DNA of 64,000 nt from Tessaracoccus palaemonis (GTDB taxonomy: Bacteria > Actinomycetota > Actinomycetes > Propionibacteriales > Propionibacteriaceae), in the NCBI RefSeq assembly GCF_019316905.1, contig NZ_CP079216.1, positions 1,178,001 to 1,242,000 of the forward strand. Direction: 5' to 3'. The notes under the pieces were generated by a model. That model saw only the letters and a program-made list of their open reading frames with translations, had not been told where the DNA came from and ran no database searches. The translations under genes were made by a program, and so were the position numbers. Shown piece after piece: positions 8,010 to 25,256 of the stretch (positions are counted from its first letter, which is position 1; the number at the start of each line of letters is the position of its first letter).

Positions 8010-9095
8010 GTGGAGATCACGCGCCTGCCTCGCCCGACGGACCCCGCGGGCCCCGACTTCGCGCCCTTCGAGCTGGACGCCCGGCTGTGGGACGAGGTCC
8101 TCGCCGAGACGGCCGGTGACGCCGACCTCGGCCAGTCGGCGCTGCGGCGGTGGGCCGAGTGCGATCCCAACCCGCACACCAGCACCCACTGGTTCGGGGC
8201 GTCGGTCGACTCGCGCCTGGTCGGGGTCGCGACGCTGGATCTGCCGCAGCAGGACAACCGGCGCATCGCGTACGTGTCGGTGGCCGTCGAGCACGACAGC
8301 AGGGGTCGCGGCATCGGCGGCGCGCTGCTGGAGGCCGCGCTCGAGACCGCGCAGGCCGACGGCCGCACGAACTTCCAGGCCTGGACCTGGGAGACGCGCC
8401 GGGACCCGGCCGAGGGGGGCCTCAGCGCGCGCGACGGGGACGGCGTCATCGACCCGGCCTCCCCGCGCGCCGGGTTCCTGCTCGCCCACGGATTCCGCCT
8501 CGCCCAGGTCGAGACCATGTCCCGGCTCATGCTGCCCGACCGCAACCGGCTGCTCGGCATGCTGGGCGATGCGGCGGACGCGGCCGGCGACGACTACGAA
8601 CTGGTGAGCTGGGTCGGAGCGACTCCGCCCGGCCACCTGGACGACGTCGCCCGCCTCATGGAGGCCATGAGCACCGACGTTCCGACGGGGGAGGCGGAGC
8701 TGGAGGCCGAGGCCTACGACGCGGCGCGCGTGCGGCTGGCCGACGCCCGGCTCGACCTCGCCGGTGCCACGCAGATCGTCACCGCCGCCCGGCACCGTCG
8801 CACGGGAGCCCTGGTCGGCTTCACACGGCTGATCCACGACCCGGCCCGCCCCGAGGTCGGCGACCAGTGGGACACGCTCGTGGTGGGGCCGCACCGCGGC
8901 CACGGCCTCGGGCTGTGGATGAAGTGCCGCAACCTCATCGAGCTCAGCGACGCCCGGCCTGCGGCCCGCCGGGTCGTGACGGGTAACGCGTCGGAGAACG
9001 CCCACATGCTCGCCATCAACACGCGACTCGGATTCGTGCCCGTGGCGGCCTCAGGCTGGTTCGAGCGGCGGGAGCCGACCGATGGCGCTCAGTAG
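8010..9095 (+). CDS. tandem GNAT acetyltransferase
   Basis: A 361-residue protein with two GNAT folds, an arrangement seen in mycothiol synthase and related actinobacterial acetyltransferases. The N-terminal half has a clear acetyl-CoA pyrophosphate loop, HDSRGRGIGGALLEAALE (about residues 94-111). The C-terminal half has a matching segment HRGHGLGLWMKCRNLIE (about residues 296-312) and NASENAHMLAINTRLGF. The GTG start is set by TAGGGT 7 nt upstream; a longer frame exists upstream but would run through the promoter. The last 14 bases overlap a TetR gene. The substrate is unknown, and mycothiol synthase itself is not supported specifically. Confidence 0.85.
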   Translation: MEITRLPRPTDPAGPDFAPFELDARLWDEVLAETAGDADLGQSALRRWAECDPNPHTSTHWFGASVDSRLVGVATLDLPQQDNRRIAYVSVAVEHDSRGRGIGGALLEAALETAQADGRTNFQAWTWETRRDPAEGGLSARDGDGVIDPASPRAGFLLAHGFRLAQVETMSRLMLPDRNRLLGMLGDAADAAGDDYELVSWVGATPPGHLDDVARLMEAMSTDVPTGEAELEAEAYDAARVRLADARLDLAGATQIVTAARHRRTGALVGFTRLIHDPARPEVGDQWDTLVVGPHRGHGLGLWMKCRNLIELSDARPAARRVVTGNASENAHMLAINTRLGFVPVAASGWFERREPTDGAQ

Positions 9096-9642
9096 GGCGG
9101 CGATCACGGGGGCCGGACTCGAGATCCTCGACACCTACGGCCTCGGCGACCTGAGCATGCGGCGCGTCGCGGACACGCTCGGCGTCCAGGCCGGGGCGCT
9201 GTACTACCACGTCCCCAACAAGCAGAGCCTGCTCGCGGCCCTCGCGGACGAGGTGCTCGACGCCGTGGACGTCCCCGAGGCGGGGCTGCCCCTCGAGGAA
9301 TGGCTCGTCGCGTGGGCCTCGGCGCTGAGAGCTGCGCTACTGGCCCGTCGCGACGGCGCGGAGCTGGTCGCCTCCTCACTCGCGCTGGGGCTGGGCGGCA
9401 TCGACCCGACGGTGCCGGCCGTCGACAGGCTGGCCGAGGCCGGCGTGGCGATGCCGGGGCCGACAGCCCGGGCGCTGCTGCACCTCGTCCTGGGTCAGGC
9501 GGTCACGGAGCAGACGCAGTCGCAGATGCACGCCCTCGGGGTGCTGACGAGCTTCGACGCCCGACGTGCGGAGCAGGACTTCGCCTGCGGCGTCGGCATC
9601 TTCGTCGACGGGGTCAGCTCGCGGGCGCCCGTCGCCCGATGA
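9082..9642 (+). CDS. TetR-family transcriptional regulator
   Basis: A 186-residue one-component repressor. The N-terminal helix-turn-helix is visible at about residues 22-50 (LSMRRVADTLGVQAGALYYH, then NKQSLLAALADEVLD). The rest is a helical ligand-binding domain resembling the TetR_C type found with tetracycline-class repressors. It starts inside the end of the acetyltransferase gene (14-base overlap) and is probably co-transcribed with it. Its 3' end overlaps the convergent membrane-protein gene by 29 bases. Neither ligand nor operator is evident; the acetyltransferase and the convergent gene are the nearest candidate targets. Confidence 0.88.
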   Translation: MALSRAAITGAGLEILDTYGLGDLSMRRVADTLGVQAGALYYHVPNKQSLLAALADEVLDAVDVPEAGLPLEEWLVAWASALRAALLARRDGAELVASSLALGLGGIDPTVPAVDRLAEAGVAMPGPTARALLHLVLGQAVTEQTQSQMHALGVLTSFDARRAEQDFACGVGIFVDGVSSRAPVAR

Positions 9643-10516
9643 CGGACACCACGATCAGCGCGACCAGCGCGAAGGCGGCCACGCCCAGGGATCCGTAGGT
9701 CACGGGGAACAGCCATGCCGACAGCGACGTCAGCGCCCCGTCGGCGAGCGACCCGACGAGAGCGGCAGCGAGCGTCGAGCCGGACGGCAACGGGATGAAC
9801 TCCATCCCCCATGCGGCCAGGGTCGTGGCGGCCGCCGTGAGCAGGGAGGCGATGAGCAGGCAGACCCAGCGCGCCCGGCGGGTGCCGACAGCCAGGCCGA
9901 CCAGCGCGAGCACCGCGCCCGCCGCATAGAACCAGCGCCACTGCGCGCTGACCTCCAGCGCCTGCGTCGCGCCGTCGAGTTGGGAGGCGTCGGGGCGGCC
10001 CAGCGGCACGCGCACCTCGTCGGTCCAGTCCATCTCCGTGATGAAGACCTCCACGCGCTGGTCGTTCGTGAGCGCCCCGAGCTTGGCGGCCAGCACGTCG
10101 ACGAAGGGCGTGAGGTCGAACCACAGCGTGGGGGTCTGGCTGGGGTCGTCGGCGTACGCGTCGAGCTCCGAGACGATGCCCGCGCGCGTCGTGTCGATCG
10201 AGGTCACCCACGCCTGGTCGATGCCCTCGTCGGCCAGCGTGGCCTCGACGGCCTGGCCGATCAGGGTCTCCAGGTGTGCCGCGATTCCGGGCACCGCGGC
10301 GCTGATGGTGGGGATCTTGTCTGTCGCGACGCGGGTCAGCGTCGACGACAGGGCGGCCTGCACCCCCGCGTCCCGGGACACAGGGCCGACGATCTCCTGC
10401 AGCGGGCCGGAGGTTCTCGCGGCGTTGTCGGCCCACTGGGCGACCGACCCGGTCAGCACGGACAGCCCGGCCGCCACGAGCAGCAGGAACGACAGGATCG
10501 ATCGCAGGACGGCCAC
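9614..10516 (-). CDS. membrane protein of unknown function with large extracytoplasmic domain
   Basis: A 300-residue protein with an N-terminal membrane anchor (residues 5-25, LRSILSFLLLVAAGLSVLTG) and a soluble part of about 170 residues with helical stretches. Three hydrophobic segments follow near the C-terminus (about 190-212, 218-242 and 265-292). The GTG start has a good ribosome site (GAGGAGG at 10522-10528). It is convergent with the TetR gene (29-base overlap) and divergent from argC with 84 bases between them. I do not recognise the family; the layout resembles actinobacterial membrane proteins labelled hypothetical. Confidence 0.7.
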   Translation of the reverse strand: MAVLRSILSFLLLVAAGLSVLTGSVAQWADNAARTSGPLQEIVGPVSRDAGVQAALSSTLTRVATDKIPTISAAVPGIAAHLETLIGQAVEATLADEGIDQAWVTSIDTTRAGIVSELDAYADDPSQTPTLWFDLTPFVDVLAAKLGALTNDQRVEVFITEMDWTDEVRVPLGRPDASQLDGATQALEVSAQWRWFYAAGAVLALVGLAVGTRRARWVCLLIASLLTAAATTLAAWGMEFIPLPSGSTLAAALVGSLADGALTSLSAWLFPVTYGSLGVAAFALVALIVVSVIGRRAPAS

Positions 10517-10534
10517 GGCGCCTCCTCGGAGTAG

Positions 10535-12776
<2,242 letters not shown>

Positions 12777-12780
<4 letters not shown>

Positions 12781-13685
12781 GCCCGAAGACCCTGGTGCAG
12801 CGGCACCCTGAGCTCCTCACCAAGGCATCCACGCTCATCGAGGCGCTGCCCTGGCTCGCGCAGTACGCGGGGGAGACGGTCGTCATCAAGTACGGCGGCA
12901 ACGCGATGATCGACGACGACCTCAAGCGGGCGTTCGCCGAGGACATCGTCTTCCTCAAGCGCGTCGGCGTGAAGCCCGTCGTCGTGCACGGCGGTGGGCC
13001 GCAGATCACCGAGATGCTCGACAGGCTCGGCATCGTCTCGGAGTTCCGCGGCGGGCTGCGCGTCACGACCCCGGAGGCGATGGACGTCGTGCGGATGGTG
13101 CTCGTCGGCCAGGTCGGCCGCGAGCTCGTCAACCTGATCAACCAGCACGGCAACTTCGCCGTCGGCATGTCGGGCGAGGACGGCGGACTGTTCAGCGCCA
13201 CCCGGCGCGGGCTGCAGGTCGGCGACGAGGAGATCGACCTGGGGCTGGTCGGTGACGTCGACGCGGTGGACCCGAGCTCGCTGATCGACCTGATCGACGC
13301 AGGGCGCATTCCCGTCGTCGCGACGGTCGCACCCGACAAGCAGGGCAACGCGCTCAACATCAACGGCGACACCTCGGCGGCGGCGCTCGCCGTGGCGCTC
13401 GGGGCGAAGCGGCTCGTGATGCTGACGAACGTTGCGGGGGTCTACGCGAACTGGCCCGACGAGGAGTCGATCATCACACAGATCGGCACCGACGAGGTCC
13501 GGGCGATGCTGCCGTCGCTCGATGCGGGCATGATCCCCAAGATGGAGGCCTGCCTGCGTGCGGTCGAGGGCGGCGTCACGTCCGCGACGGTGATCGACGG
13601 ACGCGTCAAACACTGCCTGCTGCTCGAGATCTTCACGAACGAGGGCGTTGGCACCATGGTCACGAACGAGGAGCCGGGAGCATGA
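12777..13685 (+). CDS. argB: acetylglutamate kinase
   Basis: Second step of arginine synthesis: phosphorylation of N-acetylglutamate. The 302-residue amino-acid-kinase-fold protein has the ATP-site glycines in VIKYGGNAM (about residue 38) and VVHGGGPQI (about residue 74), and the substrate loop [16 protein letters not shown] near residue 190. The extended N-terminal helix (residues 1-30) is the feature associated with arginine-sensitive hexameric enzymes, so feedback inhibition is likely. It overlaps both neighbours by 4 bases (ATGA). Confidence 0.96.
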
Positions 13686-14846
13686 CACAGGATCAGCTGA
13701 TCCACCGCTACGACGCGGTCATGATGAACGCCTTCGGCGCGCCCAAGCGGGTCTTCGCCCGCGGCGAGGGAGTCCACGTCTGGGACGCCGACGGTCGCCG
13801 CTACACCGACCTGCTCTCCGGCATCGCGGTGCTCGCGCTCGGCCATGCCAACCCCGCGGTGACGCGGGCGATCACGGACCAGCTCCACCAGCTGGGCCAC
13901 GTCTCGAACTTCTTCGCCAGCGAGCCGCAGGTGCGCCTCGCCGAGCGGCTCGCCGCGCTGACGGGCGCCGACGACACGCGCGTGTTCTTCGCGAACTCCG
14001 GAACGGAGGCGAACGAGGCGGCCTTCAAGATCACGAGGCTGACCGGGCGCACCCGGATCATCGCGATGGAGGGCTCCTTCCACGGCCGCACCATGGGGGC
14101 GCTGGCCCTGACCTCCTCCGAGAAGTACCGCGCGCCGTTCGAGCCGCTGCCCGGAGACGTGACCTTCGTGCCGTTCGGCGACGCCACGGCCTTGGCCGAT
14201 GCCGTCGATGAGACCGTGGCCGCCGTCGTCCTCGAGACGGTGCAGGGGGAGAACGGCGTCGTGCCCGTGCCCGCCGGCTTCCTCGCGGAGGCGCGGCGGA
14301 TCACCCGCGAGGCGGGCGCGCTGCTCTGGATCGACGAGGTCCAGACCGGCATGGGGCGCAGCGGTGAGTATCTCGCCCACCGGGCCGACGGCATCGTCGC
14401 GGATCTCGTGACGCTGGCCAAGGGGCTGGGCAACGGCTTCCCCATCGGGGCGTGCCTCGCCTCGGGGCCCGCGGCAGGGCTGATCACCCCCGGCCTCCAC
14501 GGCACCACCTTCGGCGGCAACCCCGTCGCCGCTGCCGCTGGCAACGCCGTCCTCGACCAGCTCGAGGGGGGCGTGCTGGAGAACGCGCGCGCCGTCGGCG
14601 CCTGGCTGGCCGACGCGATCCGCGGGCTGGGCCACCCGAAGATCGCCGAGGTCCGGGGCCGCGGCCTGCTGCTCGGCGTCGTCCTGACCGAGGACATCGC
14701 CCCCCGGGTGGCAGACGCCGCGCTGGAGGCGGGCTGGATCATCAACGCACCGCGCCCCGGGGTGCTGCGCGTCGCCCCGCCCCTGATCTCGACGCGCGAG
14801 GACCTCGAGGGCTTCGTCGCCGTGCTGCCCGGACTGCTGGACGCCC

Positions 14847-14854
<8 letters not shown>
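13682..14854 (+). CDS. argD: acetylornithine aminotransferase
   Basis: PLP-dependent class III aminotransferase that makes N-acetylornithine. The 390-residue product shows [16 protein letters not shown] (phosphate-binding region), [13 protein letters not shown], the PLP-contacting Asp in [15 protein letters not shown] and the Schiff-base Lys in [16 protein letters not shown] (about residue 247). Length is normal for ArgD, and activity as succinyldiaminopimelate aminotransferase is also possible. In the common actinobacterial order argF follows here, but the next gene is argR, which starts 8 bases before the argD stop. Confidence 0.95.
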
Positions 14855-16753
<1,899 letters not shown>

Positions 16754-16762
16754 GGTCACGGA

Positions 16763-16791
16763 CAGCCGGGGTTCGAACAGGACCCCGGCTG
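16763..16791 (+). terminator. terminator of the arg operon
   Basis: A 10-bp perfect stem (16763-16772 with 16782-16791) and a 9-nt loop, 10 bases after the argH stop. No long U-tract follows. Confidence 0.7.
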
Positions 16792-16801
16792 CGTCATGTC
16801 C

Positions 16802-16807
16802 TAGGCT
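16802..16807 (+). promoter_or_regulatory. -10 element of a leaderless tyrS promoter
   Basis: TAGGCT, 8 nt, GTG at 16816, without a Shine-Dalgarno sequence. It lies directly after the arg operon terminator, so tyrS has its own promoter. Confidence 0.65.
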
Positions 16808-16815
16808 TGGGCCTC

Positions 16816-18069
16816 GTGAACGCAACTCTTGACGACCTTGCCTGGCGTGGGCTCATCGCCCACTCGACCGACCGCGACGCCCTGGCGGCGCACCTGGACG
16901 AGGGCCCCGTCAAGTTCTATGTGGGCTTCGACCCCACGGCGCAGAGCGTCCACACCGGAAACCTCGTCCAGCTCCTCCTCGCCCGCCGCCTCCAGCAGGC
17001 AGGCCACAGGCCCTTCATGCTCGTCGGCGGCGCCACCGGATTGATCGGCGACCCCAAGGAGGCGGGGGAGCGGGTGATGAACTCCGTTGACGTCGTGCAC
17101 GGGTGGGTCGACAAGATCCGCGCCCAGGTCGAGCGGTTCGTCTCCTTCGAGGGTGACAACGCCGCCACGATGGTCAACAACTACGACTGGACGAGCCAGA
17201 TGTCCGTGCTGGACTTCCTACGCGACGTCGGCAAGCACTTCCCGGTCAACCGCATGCTGGCGCGCGACGTCGTGGCCCGACGCCTCGAGTCCGGCATCTC
17301 CTACACGGAGTTCTCGTACGTGCTGCTGCAGTCGATGGACTACCGCGAGCTCAACAGGCGCCACGGCGTGACGCTGCAGACGGGCGGCTCCGACCAGTGG
17401 GGCAACCTCACGGCGGGAGTCGAGCTCATCCGCAGGAGCGACCAGGGCAAGGTGCACGCGATGGCGACGCCCCTTCTCACGAAGGCCGACGGCACCAAGT
17501 TCGGCAAGACGGAGTCCGGGACCGTGTGGCTCGACGAGAACCTGACGTCCGTGTATGCCTTCCACCAGTTCTTCCTGAACGCGGAGGACGCGAAGGTCAT
17601 CGACTACCTGAAGGTCTTCTCCTTCCGTAGCAGGGAGGAGATCGAGACGCTCGAGCAGGCCACGATCGACGCTCCGTACAAGCGGGAGGCCCAGCGCGCC
17701 CTGGCCGACGACGTGACCGATCTGGTGCACGGCCGGGCGGAGCGGGAGGCAGCCGCCGCGGCCGCCCAGGCCCTGTTCGGCAGAGGAGAGCTCCAGGAGC
17801 TGTCCGCGCACACGCTCGACGGTGTGGTGCGTGAGGTCAAGGGTGCCGAGGTCGACGGCGACGTGACGATCGTCGACGCGCTCGTCGCCGCCGGCCTCGT
17901 GGACTCCAAGGGGGCGGCGCGTCGCGCAGTCGCCGAGGGAGGCGCCTACCTGAACAACGAGAAGGTGACCGACCCCGAACTCCTGCTGACGGGGGAGCTC
18001 CTGCTGCACGGTCGCTACGCGATCCTGCGGCGGGGACGCAAGACGGTGGGAGCCGTGGTTCGAGGCTGA
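16816..18069 (+). CDS. tyrS: tyrosyl-tRNA synthetase
   Basis: Class I synthetase charging tRNA-Tyr; 417 residues. The HIGH motif appears as HTGNL (about residue 44), after FYVGFDPTAQSV. The tyrosine-site and KMSKS region reads QTGGSDQWGN and KFGKTESGT (about residue 233), the KFGKS form usual for bacterial TyrRS. The last 65 or so residues form an S4 RNA-binding domain (SKGAARRAVAEGGAYLNNEK). The GTG at 16816 fits the -10 element. No T-box leader is present. The rRNA operon follows directly. Confidence 0.97.
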   Translation: MNATLDDLAWRGLIAHSTDRDALAAHLDEGPVKFYVGFDPTAQSVHTGNLVQLLLARRLQQAGHRPFMLVGGATGLIGDPKEAGERVMNSVDVVHGWVDKIRAQVERFVSFEGDNAATMVNNYDWTSQMSVLDFLRDVGKHFPVNRMLARDVVARRLESGISYTEFSYVLLQSMDYRELNRRHGVTLQTGGSDQWGNLTAGVELIRRSDQGKVHAMATPLLTKADGTKFGKTESGTVWLDENLTSVYAFHQFFLNAEDAKVIDYLKVFSFRSREEIETLEQATIDAPYKREAQRALADDVTDLVHGRAEREAAAAAAQALFGRGELQELSAHTLDGVVREVKGAEVDGDVTIVDALVAAGLVDSKGAARRAVAEGGAYLNNEKVTDPELLLTGELLLHGRYAILRRGRKTVGAVVRG

Positions 18070-18085
18070 CCAGGCACCCCGGCAG

Positions 18086-18120
18086 GCGCGGCCGGCACCC
18101 CCCCGGGGAGCCGGCCGCGC
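18086..18120 (+). terminator. hairpin after tyrS
   Basis: A perfect 11-bp GC-rich stem (18086-18096 with 18110-18120) and a 13-nt C/G-rich loop, 17 bases past the tyrS stop. It probably terminates tyrS before the rRNA promoters. No U-tract. Confidence 0.65.
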
Positions 18121-18136
18121 GTGCATCACCCGTGAG

Positions 18137-18165
18137 TTGCGAACAGGCCAACGACCCCGTATAGT
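18137..18165 (+). promoter_or_regulatory. candidate upstream promoter of the rRNA operon (P0)
   Basis: TTGCGA (18137-18142), 17 bp, TATAGT (18160-18165). Good hexamers and spacing, about 760 bases before 16S. The roughly 200 bases that follow are gene-free but contain a perfect 7-bp hairpin (18311-18317 with 18320-18326), so P0 could serve a separate small RNA rather than the rRNA. Confidence 0.45.
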
Positions 18166-18367
18166 TCACCGAGCCCCGTTGGTGCACCGGACTGGAAACA
18201 GGACGGACCCGGGGTCACCATCCCAGACTCAACGTTGACCGGGCGAGTGTGCGTTCGCATGGAACCCACTTGGTCCGTCGGCAGAGCCTGGTCCCGTGAG
18301 GGAAGTGGTGGTCCGCCTCGGCGGACAGAACCGACAAATCAACAGCGCAATTACCCCGCAGGCCAAT

Positions 18368-18397
18368 TTGACGGCCTAGGAAATAGGGGAGTAAAGT
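18368..18397 (+). promoter_or_regulatory. rRNA promoter P1
   Basis: TTGACG (18368-18373), 18 bp, TAAAGT (18392-18397). It shares the string GAGTAAAGT with P2. Confidence 0.75.
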
Positions 18398-18490
18398 TCA
18401 ACGGGTCGCAAACGCGACGTGAACGAATGGATCGGCCGGGAACGGTTGATCAGCTCCTTCGTATTCCGCCTGAATCGAGTTCCGCTCGAT

Positions 18491-18519
18491 TTGACGGGGT
18501 GAATGTGAAAGAGTAAAGT
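18491..18519 (+). promoter_or_regulatory. rRNA promoter P2
   Basis: TTGACG (18491-18496), 17 bp, TAAAGT (18514-18519). Its hexamers are identical to those of P1, which lies 122-123 bases upstream. Confidence 0.75.
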
Positions 18520-18577
18520 CGGACAGGTCGCTACGGCGGCCGAAACAACTCGATACGATCTGGTTCGAAATGCTGGT

Positions 18578-18607
18578 TTGACAGTGTGGAGATTTGGGGA
18601 GTAGAGT
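18578..18607 (+). promoter_or_regulatory. rRNA promoter P3
   Basis: TTGACA (18578-18583), 18 bp, TAGAGT (18602-18607), in the same GAGTARAGT context as P1 and P2. It has the best -35 hexamer of the set and lies about 315 bases before 16S. Confidence 0.78.
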
Positions 18608-18920
18608 TGGTGGAGTTGCCCCGGGGTTGATTCGGACAGGTTTTTGTCTGGGTTGGCGCGGTGTGTACCCGAAACTTGAGAACTCAACAGCGTGCTTTAA
18701 GTCAATGCCATTTTTATTGATGCACCAAGCAATTCAGTTTTCTGGGTTGTTTGTCGCGTTTTTACCCCGTCGGCATGATCCTTTGTGGTTGTGTCGCGGT
18801 TTTTTCTTTGAGATTGATTGATTGATTCAGCCAGTTTTGGTTGTTTCTGTTTGTCAGTGTCTTCTTTTTGTTGACAGTGTTTTCCTGCTGGCCTGGTGGT
18901 TGGTGGGTGCTGAAATGTTT
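18608..18920 (+). other. rRNA leader region
   Basis: AT-rich, gene-free 5' leader of the rRNA transcript. CTTGAGAACTCAACAGCGTG (18675-18694) matches a motif recalled as conserved in actinobacterial rRNA leaders and linked to antitermination and processing. A related version occurs before 23S. TGCTGGCCTG (18886-18895) can pair over 9 positions with 20458-20466 after 16S, a plausible 16S processing stem. Confidence 0.5.
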
Positions 18921-23875
<4,955 letters not shown>

Positions 23876-23880
23876 TTCTA

Positions 23881-23904
23881 CAAAGATGCTACGCGTCCAC
23901 TGTG
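23881..23904 (+). other. right arm of the 23S rRNA processing stem
   Basis: CAAAGATGC, TA, CGCGTCCACTGTG pairs with 20740-20762 (see that entry). The remaining 23S-5S spacer to 23993 holds nothing else recognisable. Confidence 0.75.
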
Positions 23905-23993
23905 TAATGTCTCGAACAACGATCGAGACAACCCCCCACGCGATCCTTGCGGGTTGTGAGTGTGAGGGTTGTTCGTGGTAGAGTTCAATAACT

Positions 23994-24112
23994 GTTTCGG
24001 TGGTCATAGCGAGAAGGAAACACCCGGTCCCATCCCGAACCCGGAAGTTAAGCTTCTCAGCGCCGATGGTACTGCAGCGGGGACGCTGTGGGAGACTAGG
24101 ACGCCGCCGGAC
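23994..24112 (+). rRNA. rrf: 5S ribosomal RNA
   Basis: About 119 nt. It begins GTTTCGGTGGTCATAGCG and contains the conserved CCCGGTCCCATCCCGAACCC and GCGCCGATGGTACTGC blocks. The ends (GGTGG with CCGCC) form the terminal helix. It is the last gene of the rRNA operon and is followed by a strong terminator. Ends may be off by two or three bases. Confidence 0.95.
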
Positions 24113-24122
24113 CAACACTTAC

Positions 24123-24170
24123 AAGAGAGAGCACCCACCCCCATGCCGGGTCGGGTGCTCTCTCTTTTTT
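24123..24170 (+). terminator. intrinsic terminator of the rRNA operon
   Basis: A perfect 14-bp stem (24123-24136 with 24153-24166) runs into a T6 tract (24165-24170). It is the most canonical rho-independent terminator in the window. Confidence 0.93.
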
Positions 24171-24249
24171 CATCCCCACACCCCCCATCCAGTTCACTGC
24201 GACCCACACACACCGACCACACACTGCGACCCAGCCCCCGCACGCCCCG

Positions 24250-24316
24250 GGCCTCGTCGCCCGAGAATCGTGCAGTGCCCGATTCTGGTCGGTCCCGGCA
24301 CGAAAACCGCACACCA
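24250..24316 (+). repeat. repeat A, copy 1
   Basis: Begins GGCCTCGTCGCCCGAGAATC. It contains the inverted repeat AGAATCG (24264-24270), a 9-nt loop, CGATTCT (24280-24286). It is about 67 bp long and similar to copy 2 over its whole length. Confidence 0.8.
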
Positions 24317-24334
24317 CCCCACCCCACATGCACT

Positions 24335-24400
24335 GGCCTCGTCGCCCCAGAATCGTGCAGTGCCCGATTCTCCCCGGTCCGGTCACGAAAAACGCACAAC
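24335..24400 (+). repeat. repeat A, copy 2
   Basis: Direct repeat of copy 1, starting 85 bp after it. The 7-bp arms are identical (24349-24355 and 24365-24371) and so is the 9-nt loop; most differences lie outside the hairpin. Confidence 0.8.
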
Positions 24401-24427
24401 AACCTGGCGAGCTTCTTGTCCGGACCC

Positions 24428-24506
24428 GGTGAGCAAATCCTCCTGTCCACCGACGATGTCAGCGGTCACACCCCCGGAATCCCTCCATGACAAGTGCGTC
24501 GTACTC
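24428..24506. repeat. repeat B, copy 1
   Basis: A 79-bp segment repeated at 24876-24954 with about 85 percent identity. Read on the minus strand it encodes a peptide containing THLSWRDSG and VGGQEDLLT in the same frame as copy 2. Most changes that alter the peptide cluster in the middle. Confidence 0.75.
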
Positions 24507-24721
24507 TCACACCCCCGACGGTGGGGGAGGGGACCGTGGTCGAGGGTGCGGACCGGCTCTTCCCCGGTCCGGAACTCACGAGCGCACATCGCCACGAGAA
24601 GCACCGGCACGCCCGCGGTCATCAGGGCGAGAGACGGCACCGTCGCGCTGGACATCACTGGCGTGGGTGGATCGGTCGCGAGCCTCCACCTCACGACCGC
24701 GGCGTTGCCACAGACGCAGAC

Positions 24722-24787
24722 GTCGACCCCGAGAATGGTTCAGTGCCCGATTCGCCCTGGTCGTGTGACGAGAACCGCACACGACCT
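24722..24787 (+). repeat. repeat A, copy 3 (degenerate)
   Basis: A more diverged copy. The right arm and loop end (CAGTGCCCGATTC) are kept, while the left arm is altered (GAATGG instead of GAATCG). It precedes repeat B copy 2, as copy 2 precedes B copy 1. Confidence 0.65.
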
Positions 24788-24875
24788 CCGGACCCCTCGG
24801 CCCGGTCACGTCCCGACCTCCGTGAGGCATGAGCCCGGTCCATCATTCGTCGACGACAGGACGCCGTGGCCTTGC

Positions 24876-24954
24876 GGTGAGCAGATCCTCCTGCCCACCA
24901 ACGGTGTCAACGTTCACACTCCCAGAATCCCTCCATGACAAGTGTGTCGTGCTC
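24876..24954. repeat. repeat B, copy 2
   Basis: Second copy of repeat B. On the minus strand an ATG (24955-24953) opens a short frame of 37 codons beginning MSTTHLSWRDSG and ending VVDE just beyond the repeat. This may be a remnant of the start of a gene. Confidence 0.7.
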
Positions 24955-25227
24955 ATGCAGCCGAGGGGCCGGCCAGACGGGGAGAGGTTGCGAGGAGCGC
25001 GCGCGTGAGTGGCTCTGGGAGGGGGCCCGCAGGAAAGGTGTGCGCGTTCTGGTGAAACGTGCTCTTTTTGTCGGCGGGGTGCGTCATAGTGAGTGCCGTG
25101 GCCGAGTACGCCACGCTTCGAACCCTTTCGGGAAGGGGAAGGGTGCTCCAGGTGGGCACCCGGATCCCGGACGTGAGCGGTGCCTGTGACTGGGGGGACA
25201 CAGCTGGCGCTCAGGGGGAGACGGGGG

Positions 25228-25256
25228 CCCGGCCCACTCGTGACGAGTGGGCCGGG
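25228..25256. terminator. hairpin next to the truncated insertion sequence
   Basis: A perfect 13-bp stem (25228-25240 with 25244-25256) and a 3-nt loop, 20 bases beyond the stop of the truncated transposase frame. It may act as a terminator for minus-strand transcription. No U-tract. Confidence 0.5.

Noticed and set aside
18235-18516. 93-codon frame between tyrS and 16S as a small gene
   Set aside because: It runs across rRNA promoter P1 and into P2, lacks a ribosome site and has no recognisable domain.
23969-24938. 312-codon plus-strand frame starting in 5S
   Set aside because: It starts within the 5S gene and runs through the terminator and repeats; composition is Pro/Arg/Ser-rich and not protein-like.
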